11,132 bases of DNA from Clostridiales bacterium (GTDB lineage Bacteria; Bacillota; Clostridia; Oscillospirales; Oscillospiraceae). The notes below the pieces were generated by a model that saw only the letters and a list, made by a program, of their open reading frames with translations, was not told the DNA's origin and ran no database searches. Position 1 is the stretch's first letter, and every line of letters starts with the position of its first letter. The stretch spans positions 1 through 11,132 of the forward strand of contig JAHZGF010000067.1 in NCBI GenBank assembly GCA_019420945.1, written 5' to 3'. The translations under genes and the position numbers were made by a program. Below are positions 1 through 7,100 of the stretch, piece by piece.

Positions 1-59
1 TTCACGTTGTTTAATTTACAAGGTACACGCTCGCTCCCGCTCTCGCGGACAGCTTTGAT
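1..59 (-). promoter_or_regulatory. rRNA operon leader with boxA-like antitermination sequence
   Basis: Read on the minus strand, the last 30 bases before the window edge include ACCTTGTAAATTAAACAACG. This resembles the boxA-type leader (C/TTTGAAAA-TAAACAA) found ahead of 16S rRNA in Firmicutes. Just upstream is a GC-rich purine stretch (about 25-50), as in transcribed rRNA leaders. Two strong promoters point into it. The 16S gene itself would lie left of position 1 and is not visible, so the rRNA assignment is inference from leader and promoters. It could instead be the leader of another highly expressed RNA or protein operon. Confidence 0.55.
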
Positions 60-88
60 ATGTTACCATATCGTGCCGCTCTTGTCAA
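60..88 (-). promoter_or_regulatory. Sigma-A promoter P2 of the leftward (rRNA-like) operon
   Basis: On the minus strand a perfect -35 TTGACA (83-88) is followed after 17 bp by TAACAT (60-65) as -10. It fires toward the left edge. It lies about 100 bp downstream of a second, stronger promoter in the same direction, the usual tandem arrangement of rRNA promoters. Confidence 0.6.
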
Positions 89-166
89 GCACTTTTTTCC
101 AAGCAGTCGGCGCAACCTTCCGGGCCCGAACCGAATCGAATTGTAGTACTCTCAAGCGGTTTGATT

Positions 167-225
167 ATTATACTGCAACATCCGAAAAAGGTCAATACCT
201 TTTTTCACTTTTTTCGAATTGGTTT
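167..225 (-). promoter_or_regulatory. Sigma-A promoter P1 with UP-element-like A tracts
   Basis: On the minus strand -35 TTGACC (190-195), a 17 bp spacer and a perfect -10 TATAAT (167-172) form a near-consensus promoter. Immediately upstream (about 201-217) are two six-base A tracts on this strand, about one helical turn apart. That is the pattern bound by the alpha subunit C-terminal domains at rRNA promoters. The rest of 1-314 holds no credible gene. Confidence 0.7.
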
Positions 226-255
226 TCTGCGGTCACGCCGCTCCTTTGCATAGCC

Positions 256-284
256 TTGCTTTTACCCCCCCTATCCTATATAAT
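256..284 (+). promoter_or_regulatory. metA promoter
   Basis: TTGCTT (256-261), a 17 bp spacer and a perfect TATAAT (279-284) lie just ahead of metA. The predicted start near 291 leaves an untranslated leader of only about 25 bases. That is too short for a SAM riboswitch or T-box, so any methionine control must act through promoter or protein. The Shine-Dalgarno AAGGAGG is at 301-307. Confidence 0.65.
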
Positions 285-314
285 ATAGTACAATTGACGC
301 AAGGAGGCGCATCT

Positions 315-1250
315 ATGCCCATTCGTATCCCTGACTCTCTACCTGCCCGGGCCACACTGGAGAGTGAGAATATATTTGTCATGACGGAATATCGGGCACT
401 GCACCAGGATATCCGTCCCTTGAATTTGCTGATTCTGAATCTGATGCCCACCAAGATTGTGACAGAGACCCAGTTTTTGCGGAAGCTGTCCAATACTCCG
501 TTGCAGATCCGGGTGGAGCTGCTTCAGACCGCCAGCTATCAGTCCACCCACACGGACCCCAGTCATCTGGACTCCTTCTACACCACCTTTGATCAGATTA
601 AAGACAAGACCTACGACGGTATGATCATTACCGGGGCCCCGCTGGAGTATGTGCCTTGGGAGGAAGTGGACTACTGGGAAGAGCTGTGCACCATCATGGA
701 TTGGACCGCCACCCACGTCCACTCCACCATGCACGTCTGCTGGGGCGCCTATGCCGGCCTCTACTATCACTATGGAGTGCCGAAGATTTTGCGCTCCTCC
801 AAACTCTTCGGAGTCTATCCTCATACCGCCATCAAGAAGCAGTCTCCTCTGTTCCGGGGACTGGACGATGTATTTTACGCCCCTCACTCCCGCAACATGG
901 AGGTATCTCAGGAGGATATTTTAAAGGTATCCGATCTGGAACTCATGGCGGTCTCTCCTCAGGCGGGCGTGTTTGCCGTCAAGAGCCGGGACAACCGGCG
1001 GTTCTTCCTGACGGGACACCCGGAATATGATCGGGACACCCTGGCCAACGAGTATTGGCGGGACAAGAACAAGGGGCTGGACATCGCCATTCCGGAAAAC
1101 TATTTCCCTCATGACGACCCCAACCAGACGCCGCTGGTAACCTGGCGTTCCACAGGTCAACTCATCTACAACAACTGGTTGAACTATTATGTCTACCAGA
1201 CTACCCCCTATGACTTGACCAAGCTGGGCAAACCCCAAGCATCAAACTGA
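315..1250 (+). CDS. metA: Homoserine O-acetyltransferase (MetA family)
   Basis: This 311-residue cytosolic enzyme acylates L-homoserine for methionine synthesis. The start at 315 is set by AAGGAGG seven bases upstream, and the protein opens MPIRIPDSLPA as the family does. Visible landmarks are the nucleophile Cys142 in MHVCWGAYAG and His235 and Glu237 in TGHPEYD, which fall at the same numbers as in the E. coli and Bacillus proteins. Residue 111 is Glu (TGAPLE), not the Gly of the E. coli succinyltransferase. In this family Glu111 is known to switch the donor to acetyl-CoA, so the product is inferred to be O-acetylhomoserine, feeding a direct sulfhydrylation route. It is monocistronic, divergent from the rRNA-like promoters, and ends at a shared terminator. 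Family membership is near certain; acetyl specificity rests on residue 111. Confidence 0.96.
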   Translation: MPIRIPDSLPARATLESENIFVMTEYRALHQDIRPLNLLILNLMPTKIVTETQFLRKLSNTPLQIRVELLQTASYQSTHTDPSHLDSFYTTFDQIKDKTYDGMIITGAPLEYVPWEEVDYWEELCTIMDWTATHVHSTMHVCWGAYAGLYYHYGVPKILRSSKLFGVYPHTAIKKQSPLFRGLDDVFYAPHSRNMEVSQEDILKVSDLELMAVSPQAGVFAVKSRDNRRFFLTGHPEYDRDTLANEYWRDKNKGLDIAIPENYFPHDDPNQTPLVTWRSTGQLIYNNWLNYYVYQTTPYDLTKLGKPQASN

Positions 1251-1253
1251 ATA

Positions 1254-1292
1254 AAAAGGAGGCATCCCCCGGGATGCCTCCTTTTCTTTTTT
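1254..1292. terminator. Bidirectional terminator between metA and degV
   Basis: A perfect 15-bp stem, with arms AAAAGGAGGCATCCC (1254-1268) and GGGATGCCTCCTTTT (1271-1285), is flanked by T runs in both directions. It lies four bases after the metA stop and just beyond the degV stop, so it can serve both converging genes. Confidence 0.9.
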
Positions 1293-1295
1293 GCT

Positions 1296-2126
1296 TCAGC
1301 ACTCCATGCCCACCAGCAGGGAGCCCTGCTCTGCGTAGAACCCGCAGAGGGCTCCACTTCTGCTAATGCGGACATCCACAGTCCCAAAGGCCTCACGGAT
1401 CCGGCGCATCAGTTCCAAAGCTCCGGACTCATCCCCGGAATGGGAAATGAGGATTCGGCCTCCGGCATAACCCATCTGCTTCATCTGACGCAGAATGCCG
1501 GCGCCGATCTGCTTTTTGCCCCGGCACTTCTCCTGGATCTCCAGGCTACCCTGTTCGCTGGCGTGGCCCACAACACCCACGCCCATGACTCCGATGCCTC
1601 GGGCCTCAGTGCGGCCCACCCGGCCGTTGTCTGCGCAGTTTTTCAGATCGGATAAGGCAAATACCAGGCGGGTTTTGGCCTTATACCGCAGCAGCGCCCG
1701 ATAGATATAGGCAGAGCTCATGCCGCTGAGTACCAGGCTGCGGGCCCGCTCCGCCAGCAGCGCCATCTCCGGACCAATGGATAGGCTGTCAATCAGATAG
1801 ACATGCCGTCCGTGGTGCTGAGCTTCATACTCCCGCTTGGCAATCCGGGCGGTGGAGCAGCTGCCGGACATGGTGCTGGCCAAGGTAATGCAAATGACAT
1901 CCCTGGCATCTCCAAACGCAGCCAGCCAATCTCCCACGCTGGGGCAGGAGGTGCAGGAATGCTCCGGCCGCTGATCCAGGAGAGAATAAAATTCCTCCAT
2001 ATTCACCGTGGCGTCATCGGTAAACTCCCGATCTCCCACTGTAACCTTCAGGGGCACTGCGGCAAAATCCACGCCCTCCAGCTCAAACAAATTGGCGGAA
2101 GAGTCTGTTACAATTTTAATCGACAT
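1296..2126 (-). CDS. DegV family fatty-acid-binding protein (EDD fold)
   Basis: This 276-residue protein matches the DegV family. The N-terminus MSIKIVTDSSANL is the family signature, TSCPS (59-63) is the ligand-contacting loop, and STMSGSCSTA (84-93) is the second serine-rich motif. In Firmicutes, relatives such as FakB bind fatty acids and present them to the kinase FakA for phosphorylation; no fakA is in the window. The usual C-terminal HxGPG motif is replaced by YAEQG (264-268), so this belongs to a divergent subfamily and its ligand is uncertain. The start at 2126 is set by AAGGAGGG at 2133-2140. It is a single gene with a consensus promoter, divergent from the DUF1836 gene and convergent with metA. 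Confidence 0.88.
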   Translation of the reverse strand: MSIKIVTDSSANLFELEGVDFAAVPLKVTVGDREFTDDATVNMEEFYSLLDQRPEHSCTSCPSVGDWLAAFGDARDVICITLASTMSGSCSTARIAKREYEAQHHGRHVYLIDSLSIGPEMALLAERARSLVLSGMSSAYIYRALLRYKAKTRLVFALSDLKNCADNGRVGRTEARGIGVMGVGVVGHASEQGSLEIQEKCRGKKQIGAGILRQMKQMGYAGGRILISHSGDESGALELMRRIREAFGTVDVRISRSGALCGFYAEQGSLLVGMEC

Positions 2127-2164
2127 GAGATTCCCTCCTTGTCAGAACTTCGTTAACTCTTTAT

Positions 2165-2181
2165 CGGTTTTTCAAAAACCG
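2165..2181. promoter_or_regulatory. Palindromic operator-like site in the degV leader
   Basis: CGGTTTTT and AAAAACCG form a perfect 17-base inverted repeat around one central base. It lies 12 bases downstream of the degV -10 box, at the predicted transcription start. The half-motif GTTTTTCAAAA recurs at 2223-2233 between the divergent promoters. This suits a repressor operator; no U run follows it on the degV transcript, so it is not a typical terminator. Confidence 0.4.
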
Positions 2182-2192
2182 TTGTTGAGTTT

Positions 2193-2220
2193 ATAATACA
2201 CCATTCTCGCTCCTTGTCAA
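2193..2220 (-). promoter_or_regulatory. degV promoter
   Basis: On the minus strand -35 TTGACA (2215-2220), a 16 bp spacer and -10 TATTAT (2193-2198) form a near-consensus sigma-A promoter about 65 bases ahead of the degV start. Confidence 0.7.
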
Positions 2221-2239
2221 GAGTTTTTCAAAAGCTTTA

Positions 2240-2267
2240 TTGAAGTTTTCGAAAATATTGATATAAT
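2240..2267 (+). promoter_or_regulatory. Promoter of the DUF1836 gene
   Basis: TTGAAG (2240-2245), a 16 bp spacer and a perfect TATAAT (2262-2267). The spacer contains the 10-bp palindrome TTTTCGAAAA (2246-2255), a possible operator. Its -35 box is only 19 bp from that of the divergent degV promoter. Confidence 0.65.
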
Positions 2268-2295
2268 ATACTCAATAATGAAGGAGGGTTTTCCA

Positions 2296-2805
2296 ATGCC
2301 GGCTGATATTAACAATTTTCATCTGCCTCTTTATAAAGAAATTCCAAATGTGGGGCTCTATCTGGAACAGACCGTCAAATACATCAATGAATGTCTGCGG
2401 CCATTGGGGTGTATTGAGGTAACCTCATCCATGATCAGCAACTATGTCAAGAAGGGCTATGTATCCTCTCCCGTCAAAAAGCAGTATGACGCCACCCAGA
2501 TCGCCAATTTGATTTTTATTGTCATCGCCAAACAGGTGCTGAGTATGGAGAATATCTCCAAGCTGCTGGCCCTGCAGCGGCAGCACTATGAAGCTCAGGA
2601 GGCCTATGACTACTTTTGCCGCAAGCTGGAGGCCATGCTGCGCACCACCTTTGGGCTGGATAACATCACAGAAAATCCTCCCTCCGACGCCCGGGAGGAG
2701 ACCAGAATCCTGCGTTCCGTGCTGGTGGCGGTGACCCATGTCATTTATCTGAGCCATTGTTTTGAGGCCCTGGACGCTGCAGCCCAGGCCGCTGACCCGG
2801 AATAA
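2296..2805 (+). CDS. DUF1836 domain protein, MerR-like DNA-binding candidate
   Basis: This 169-residue protein is recognisable as DUF1836. It has the opening LPLYKEIPNVGLYLEQ, then VTSSMISNYVKKGYV (42-56), then KKQYDATQIANLIFI, then VLSMENISKLL (81-91). The order (helix-turn-helix with a tyrosine, a wing-like Lys/Tyr segment, then an 'L..I' helix) resembles a MerR N-terminal domain, so a transcription factor is a reasonable inference; no target is established. The start at 2296 is chosen over an in-frame ATG at 2278 because the Shine-Dalgarno AAGGAGG (2281-2287) lies between them. The C-terminal half (about 95-169) is mostly helical and shows no catalytic motif. Its divergent placement from degV across palindromes suggests self-regulation and perhaps control of degV. 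Confidence 0.85.
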   Translation: MPADINNFHLPLYKEIPNVGLYLEQTVKYINECLRPLGCIEVTSSMISNYVKKGYVSSPVKKQYDATQIANLIFIVIAKQVLSMENISKLLALQRQHYEAQEAYDYFCRKLEAMLRTTFGLDNITENPPSDAREETRILRSVLVAVTHVIYLSHCFEALDAAAQAADPE

Positions 2806-2813
2806 AAAAGCAG

Positions 2814-2852
2814 AAACCCCCGGTTCGCTTTTGAAAAGCGGACCGGGGTTTT
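2814..2852. terminator. Bidirectional terminator between the DUF1836 gene and rpoD
   Basis: A long GC-rich hairpin has arms CCCCGGT-T-CGCTTTT and AAAAGCG-G-ACCGGGG (2818-2848), each carrying one mismatched base. It is bordered by AAA upstream and TTTT downstream, with further T runs on both strands. It sits directly after the DUF1836 stop (2805) and beyond the rpoD stop (2868), ending both converging transcripts. Confidence 0.85.
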
Positions 2853-2867
2853 CGTTTTGATACAATC

Positions 2868-4118
2868 TCAGTTCAGGAAATCCTTCAGCTTCTTGGAGCG
2901 GCTGGGATGGCGGAGCTTCCGCAGGGCCTTGGCCTCGATCTGACGGATACGCTCCCGGGTGACGTGGAATTCCTTGCCCACCTCTTCCAGGGTGCGGGTG
3001 CGGCCGTCCTCAATGCCGAAGCGGAGCTTCAGCACCTTCTCCTCTCTGGGGGTCAAGGTGGAGAGCACCTCCACCAGCTGCTCCTTCAGCAGGGTGAAGG
3101 AAGCGGCCTCACTGGGCTCGGAGGCATCCTCATCAGGGATGAAATCGCCCAGATGGGAGTCCTCCTCCTCACCGATGGGGGTTTCCAGGCTGACGGGCTC
3201 CTGGGCAATTTTCAGAATCTCCCGGACCTTGTCCACGGGCATCCCCATTTCCTCGGCAATCTCCTCCGGAGAGGGATCATGGCCCAGCTCCTGGAGCAGC
3301 TGCCGGGACACCCGGATGACCTTGTTGATGGTCTCCACCATATGGACGGGAATACGGATGGTACGGGCCTGGTCGGCGATGGCCCGGGTGATGGCCTGAC
3401 GAATCCACCAGGTGGCGTAGGTGGAGAACTTATAGCCCTTGGTGAAGTCGAACTTCTCCACCGCCTTGATGAGGCCCAGGTTGCCCTCCTGAATCAGATC
3501 CAGGAACAGCATGCCACGGCCCACATAGCGCTTGGCGATGGAGACCACCAGCCGCAGGTTGGCCTCCGCCAGCCGCTGCTTGCAGCGCTCGCCCTTGGCG
3601 ATGACCTTTTCCAGCTCGGCACGGACCTCCTGAGGAATCTCCTCCTCGGCGGCTTCCATCTCCTCCAGCTGGTTCCGGGCCTCGTTGCCGGCGGCAATCC
3701 CCTTGGCCAAGGAGACCTCCTCATCCGGAGTCAGCAGGTTGACCTTGCCGATCTCCTTCAGGTACATACGCACCGGGTCATCGATGCCAAAGGAATCCAC
3801 CAGGGTGTTGGGGTCCACGATCTCCTCTTCGGGAATCTCCTCCACCGCCTCGTCGGTGGGCTCCACCCCAATGGCCATATCCTCATCCGTCAGCAGATCA
3901 ATGCCCAGATTGGCCACAATATCATAGAACAGGTCGGCCTGCTCGTTATCCAGATCCAGCGCGTCCAGCTCCATCATCTCAGCGGAGGTCAGCGCCTTTT
4001 TCTTCTTGGCCTTTTCCAGGATCTCATTGAGGCGGTCGCTGTGGGGCATCCCCTCGGGAATGCGGGTCAGTCCCTCCTTGCTGGTCTTCGCTTTGCTGGT
4101 TTCTTTCTTTTCAGTCAT
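2868..4118 (-). CDS. rpoD: RNA polymerase primary sigma factor RpoD/SigA
   Basis: This is the 416-residue housekeeping sigma factor. Region 1.2 begins near DDPVRMYLKEIGKV (113-126). Region 2 runs about 186-265 and includes LRLVVSIAKRYVGRGM, the core-binding DLIQEGNLGLIKAVEKFD, and the -10 recognition segment YATWWIRQAITRAIADQ. Region 3 follows. Region 4 (about 355-416) ends with the -35 helix-turn-helix VTRERIRQIEAKALRKLRHP. An acidic and lysine-rich N-terminus of about 110 residues stands in for region 1.1; it is shorter than in Proteobacteria and normal for Firmicutes. The ATG overlaps the dnaG stop as ATGA, with GGAGG upstream inside dnaG, indicating translational coupling. It is the last gene of dgt-dnaG-rpoD. 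The consensus-like promoters elsewhere in the window fit this factor. Confidence 0.98.
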   Translation of the reverse strand: MTEKKETSKAKTSKEGLTRIPEGMPHSDRLNEILEKAKKKKALTSAEMMELDALDLDNEQADLFYDIVANLGIDLLTDEDMAIGVEPTDEAVEEIPEEEIVDPNTLVDSFGIDDPVRMYLKEIGKVNLLTPDEEVSLAKGIAAGNEARNQLEEMEAAEEEIPQEVRAELEKVIAKGERCKQRLAEANLRLVVSIAKRYVGRGMLFLDLIQEGNLGLIKAVEKFDFTKGYKFSTYATWWIRQAITRAIADQARTIRIPVHMVETINKVIRVSRQLLQELGHDPSPEEIAEEMGMPVDKVREILKIAQEPVSLETPIGEEEDSHLGDFIPDEDASEPSEAASFTLLKEQLVEVLSTLTPREEKVLKLRFGIEDGRTRTLEEVGKEFHVTRERIRQIEAKALRKLRHPSRSKKLKDFLN

Positions 4119-5857
4119 TCCGATGTTCCTCCATTGCTCAATTTGCTGTTTCTAAACTTCATCAGTGCGCTGTCATCTTCGGCAGAGCGCTGTCGTCGGA
4201 TTACATTGATGTAGTCTGCCATGGCCTGCTCGCCCTGGGCTACAGGGATAGGCCGCTCCTGAATGCCGGCCAGCAGGGACATTTCCTCCGGAGTAAGGTC
4301 CCCCGCCAGGGCAGACAGGCTGCAGGCCTGTCCATTTTCCCAGCGCTGGCGGAGCAAGGCGAACACCTTGCCCAGCACCGGGGCACTGAACTGCTCGGGC
4401 TGCAGATCGGAGGCAAATTTCATCAGGTCGCTGTCCAACAGCAGCAGCCCAATTACTCCCTCCTCCGCCCGGGCAGAGGCCACATTCTGGTACCGCATGG
4501 ACCGTTCCGGCGGTTGGGCCACCAGGGCAGGAGACATAGTCTTGCGCTGCTCCTCCCGCCGGGCCTTCCACCGACTGCGTCCCCGGAGCTGTTTGACCTC
4601 TTCCTCCATGGCCTCCGGGGAGAATTTGGCCGCCTCCGCAGCCCGCTTCCCATAGATCTCCCGCTCCAGGGGACTGTCCAATCGGGCGATCAGCTTGGCC
4701 GCCTCCTTCAGGTAGGCCAACCGCTGCTCGTCCTGCTCCAGATTGTACCGGGCCCGGACCTGGTTCAGCTGGTACTCGATGTGGTTGGCGGAGCCGTCCA
4801 GCAGCGAGGCAAAGGCAGCCGGGCCAAAGGTTTTGATAAATTCATCCGGATCCTTGGCTCCGGTGACCCGGAGCACCCGAACCGTCATGCCGGTTTTCTC
4901 CAGCAGTCGAATGGCCCGCTGGGCGGCATTGATACCGGCCTGGTCTCCGTCATAGGAGATCACCACCTCTTTGGTGTAGTTGCCCAACAGCTTGACGTGA
5001 TCTTCCGTCAAGGCGGTACCCAGGGAGGCCACCGCACAGTCAAAGCCCGCCTGGTGGAGGGCGATGGTGTCCATATAGCCCTCAGTCAGGATAATGCGGC
5101 CTTGCTTGGATTTTTTGGCGATGTTCAGGGCGAAGAGGTTGCGGCTCTTATTGAACACGATAGTATCTGGGGAGTTCAGGTATTTTGGCACGCTGTCGTC
5201 CAGCACCCGGCCTCCAAAGCCGATCACATTGCCCCGGACGTCGATGATGGGAAACATGACCCGGTGGCGGAACCGGTCATAGATCCGGCCGTTGCTGTTT
5301 TTCACTGCCAGTCCCGCTTCCATCAGCTCCGCCTTCTCGTAGCCTTTTTCCGCCATGGCCCGGATCAGGTTATCCCAGCCCTCCGGGGCATAGCCCAGGC
5401 CAAAGCGGGTGATGGTCTTGTTGGACAGCCCCCGCTTGCGGAAGTAAGCCACCCCGTCCCGGGCAGCGGGCAGGGTCAGGTTGGTGTGGAACCAGCGGGC
5501 GGCTTCCTTATTGAGTCCCAGCAGCCGTTCCCGTTTTTTACGGGTGCTGCCGTCCCCGGCGGCGGTCTCCGGCATCTGGAGCCCGGCCCGGCGGGCCAGC
5601 AGGTCCACCGCGTCCACAAAGCCCAGACCCTCCAGCTCCATGACGAAGTTGATGGCGCCGCCCCCCTTGTGGCAGCCGAAACAATAGTACATCTGCCGGT
5701 CTGGGGAGACGGAGAACGAGGGGGTCTTTTCACTGTGAAAGGGGCACAGGCCCCAATATTTACTGCCCTTCTTGGTCAAACTCACATAGCTGGACACCAG
5801 ATCCAGGATGTCCGTCCGACTGTTGAGTTCTTCCAGGAATGTCTCGGGAATGGGCAT
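4115..5857 (-). CDS. dnaG: DNA primase DnaG
   Basis: This 580-residue primase makes RNA primers for replication. The N-terminal CHC2 zinc ribbon uses Cys38, His41, Cys59 and Cys62 (LCPFHSEKTPSF and YYCFGCHKGG). The catalytic core contains the family segment PKYLNSPDT near 224-232. It is followed by the Toprim domain, with Glu259 in ILTEGYMD and Asp303/Asp305 in SYDGDQAG as metal-binding acids. The C-terminal part (from about 450) corresponds to the helicase-binding domain and is poorly conserved, as usual. Length is close to the usual 600. The start at 5857 is supported by GAGGTGAAAGG immediately upstream. It lies 58 bp after dgt and overlaps rpoD by four bases, the classical macromolecular-synthesis arrangement without rpsU. 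Confidence 0.98.
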   Translation of the reverse strand: MPIPETFLEELNSRTDILDLVSSYVSLTKKGSKYWGLCPFHSEKTPSFSVSPDRQMYYCFGCHKGGGAINFVMELEGLGFVDAVDLLARRAGLQMPETAAGDGSTRKKRERLLGLNKEAARWFHTNLTLPAARDGVAYFRKRGLSNKTITRFGLGYAPEGWDNLIRAMAEKGYEKAELMEAGLAVKNSNGRIYDRFRHRVMFPIIDVRGNVIGFGGRVLDDSVPKYLNSPDTIVFNKSRNLFALNIAKKSKQGRIILTEGYMDTIALHQAGFDCAVASLGTALTEDHVKLLGNYTKEVVISYDGDQAGINAAQRAIRLLEKTGMTVRVLRVTGAKDPDEFIKTFGPAAFASLLDGSANHIEYQLNQVRARYNLEQDEQRLAYLKEAAKLIARLDSPLEREIYGKRAAEAAKFSPEAMEEEVKQLRGRSRWKARREEQRKTMSPALVAQPPERSMRYQNVASARAEEGVIGLLLLDSDLMKFASDLQPEQFSAPVLGKVFALLRQRWENGQACSLSALAGDLTPEEMSLLAGIQERPIPVAQGEQAMADYINVIRRQRSAEDDSALMKFRNSKLSNGGTSE

Positions 5858-5915
5858 CCTTTCACCTCATTTGTCTAGTTTATCCCTTTCTTCGGAAAAA
5901 CATGCCGTTTTTGCC

Positions 5916-6920
5916 CTATTTTACCGTCCAGGCGGCAGGAAGAAAGAGCTCGCCATATTTGGCCATGGCATAGGAGTCGGTCATGCCGGCAATATAGTCC
6001 GCCACCGCCCGGCTCTTGCCCTCCCGCTCCCGGATATACTGGAACTCGGAGGGCAGCTCATCGGCGTTGTTGTCATAGTATTCAAACAGCCGCAGCAGCA
6101 CATCCTGGGCTTTGCCCTCCTCCCCCTTGGCCCGGGGATTTCGGTAGACGTACTCAAACATGAATTCCCTCAGATCCTCCATGGCTTCGGCGATCTCCGG
6201 AGTCTGGCAAATCTGGTCCTGCCCCTCACTGGCGGTAATCACATCGCAGGTCAGGGTATTGATGCGCTGGGAATAGGTATAGCCCAGGGCCTGTTTCAGG
6301 TAAACCGGTATGTCAATGGGAAAGATGATTTCGCCCCGGATGGCGTCATCGATATCGGCGTTGATGTAGGCGATGCGGTCGGCAAACCGCAGGATCTGGC
6401 CCTCCAGGGTTTCCGCCCGGTCCTCTCCGGTGTGGCACAGGATGCCCCGGCGCACCTCATAGGTCAGGTTCAGGCCGTCCCCGTCCTTCTCCAGCAGGTC
6501 CACCACCCGCAGGGACTGGACATTGTGGTGAAAGCCTCCCGGGAGCACCTGGTTCAGGATCCGCTCTCCGGCATGGCCGAAGGGGGTGTGGCCCAGGTCA
6601 TGGCCCAGGGCGGCAGCTTCCGTCAGATCCTCGTTGAGGCCCAGACCCCGGGCAATGGTCCGGGCGATCCGGTCCACCTCCAGGGTGTGGGTCATCCGGG
6701 TCCGGTAGTGGTCTCCCTCCGGCCGCAGAAACACCTGGGTCTTGTGCTTGAGGCGTCGGAAGGCCTTGGAGTGGATGATCCGATCCACGTCCCGCTGAAA
6801 GCAGGTGCGCAGCTCCTCCTGTTCCTCCGGCCGGGCCCGTCCCCGGGACTCGGCAGAAAGGCAGGCGCGAGGGGACAAAATACGACGTTCGTTCTCCTCT
6901 GTTCGCTCCCGATGCAGCAC
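5916..6920 (-). CDS. dgt: dNTP triphosphohydrolase, dGTPase (HD superfamily)
   Basis: This hydrolase of about 334 residues cleaves dNTPs to nucleosides and triphosphate and so controls precursor pools next to primase. Visible features are the family segment LSPRACLSAESRGRARPE near the N-terminus and FRRLKHKTQVF. The HD metal site, counted from the GTG start, is His78 (RMTHTLEV), His107-Asp108 (LGHDLGH) and distal Asp181 (RFADRIAY). I chose GTG at 6920 because GGGGAG lies seven bases upstream. An ATG at 6968 is in frame but has no ribosome binding site and would add 16 residues unlike the family. It is the first gene of the dgt-dnaG-rpoD operon. Preference for dGTP over other dNTPs cannot be read from the sequence. 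Confidence 0.93.
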   Translation of the reverse strand: MLHRERTEENERRILSPRACLSAESRGRARPEEQEELRTCFQRDVDRIIHSKAFRRLKHKTQVFLRPEGDHYRTRMTHTLEVDRIARTIARGLGLNEDLTEAAALGHDLGHTPFGHAGERILNQVLPGGFHHNVQSLRVVDLLEKDGDGLNLTYEVRRGILCHTGEDRAETLEGQILRFADRIAYINADIDDAIRGEIIFPIDIPVYLKQALGYTYSQRINTLTCDVITASEGQDQICQTPEIAEAMEDLREFMFEYVYRNPRAKGEEGKAQDVLLRLFEYYDNNADELPSEFQYIREREGKSRAVADYIAGMTDSYAMAKYGELFLPAAWTVK

Positions 6921-6971
6921 AGCCCATCTCCCCTTTCGGTTCTGGTATAAATGAAATACGTTTTTCATTTG

Positions 6972-7018
6972 AAAAACCCTTCTTTTCTTTCGGTTTTTTT
7001 CAAGGGTTTTCTTTTTTT
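6972..7018. promoter_or_regulatory. Hairpin region between dgt and the tRNA promoter
   Basis: AAAACCCTT (6973-6981) pairs with AAGGGTTTT (7002-7010), with a 20-base pyrimidine-rich loop on the plus strand. Read rightwards a seven-base T run follows, so it is terminator-like for plus-strand transcription. AAAAACC (6972-6978) can alternatively pair with GGTTTTT (6992-6998), giving two exclusive hairpins. It lies 50-90 bases upstream of the dgt start. I could not identify a convincing sigma-A promoter for dgt. Confidence 0.35.
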
Positions 7019-7041
7019 GGCGTCCTGTCGAAAAATTATCA

Positions 7042-7070
7042 TTGACAAACTGAGTTTTTTATATTAGAAT
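7042..7070 (+). promoter_or_regulatory. Promoter of the tRNA-Ser pair
   Basis: A perfect TTGACA (7042-7047), a 17 bp spacer and TAGAAT (7065-7070) lie about 30 bases ahead of the first tRNA. It is a strong sigma-A promoter, as expected for stable RNA. Confidence 0.8.
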
Positions 7071-7100
7071 ACCATTCGTATCTGTGAGATGCACCGGTCT

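Noticed and set aside
7..288. 93-codon plus-strand frame upstream of metA
   Set aside because: It runs through the leftward tandem promoters and the metA promoter, lacks a ribosome binding site, and has no recognisable similarity.
2907..4214. Long plus-strand open frame (about 435 codons) antisense to rpoD
   Set aside because: It lies opposite a certain rpoD gene; the translation is a Gly/Leu/His/Gln-rich composition typical of the complement of GC-rich codons, with no recognisable domain.
4514..5878. Long plus-strand open frame (about 454 codons) antisense to dnaG
   Set aside because: Opposite a certain dnaG gene, no domain, no ribosome binding site; a product of codon bias.
5808..6950. 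Plus-strand open frame (about 380 codons) antisense to dgt
   Set aside because: Same reasons: it mirrors a clear HD hydrolase gene and has no family features.
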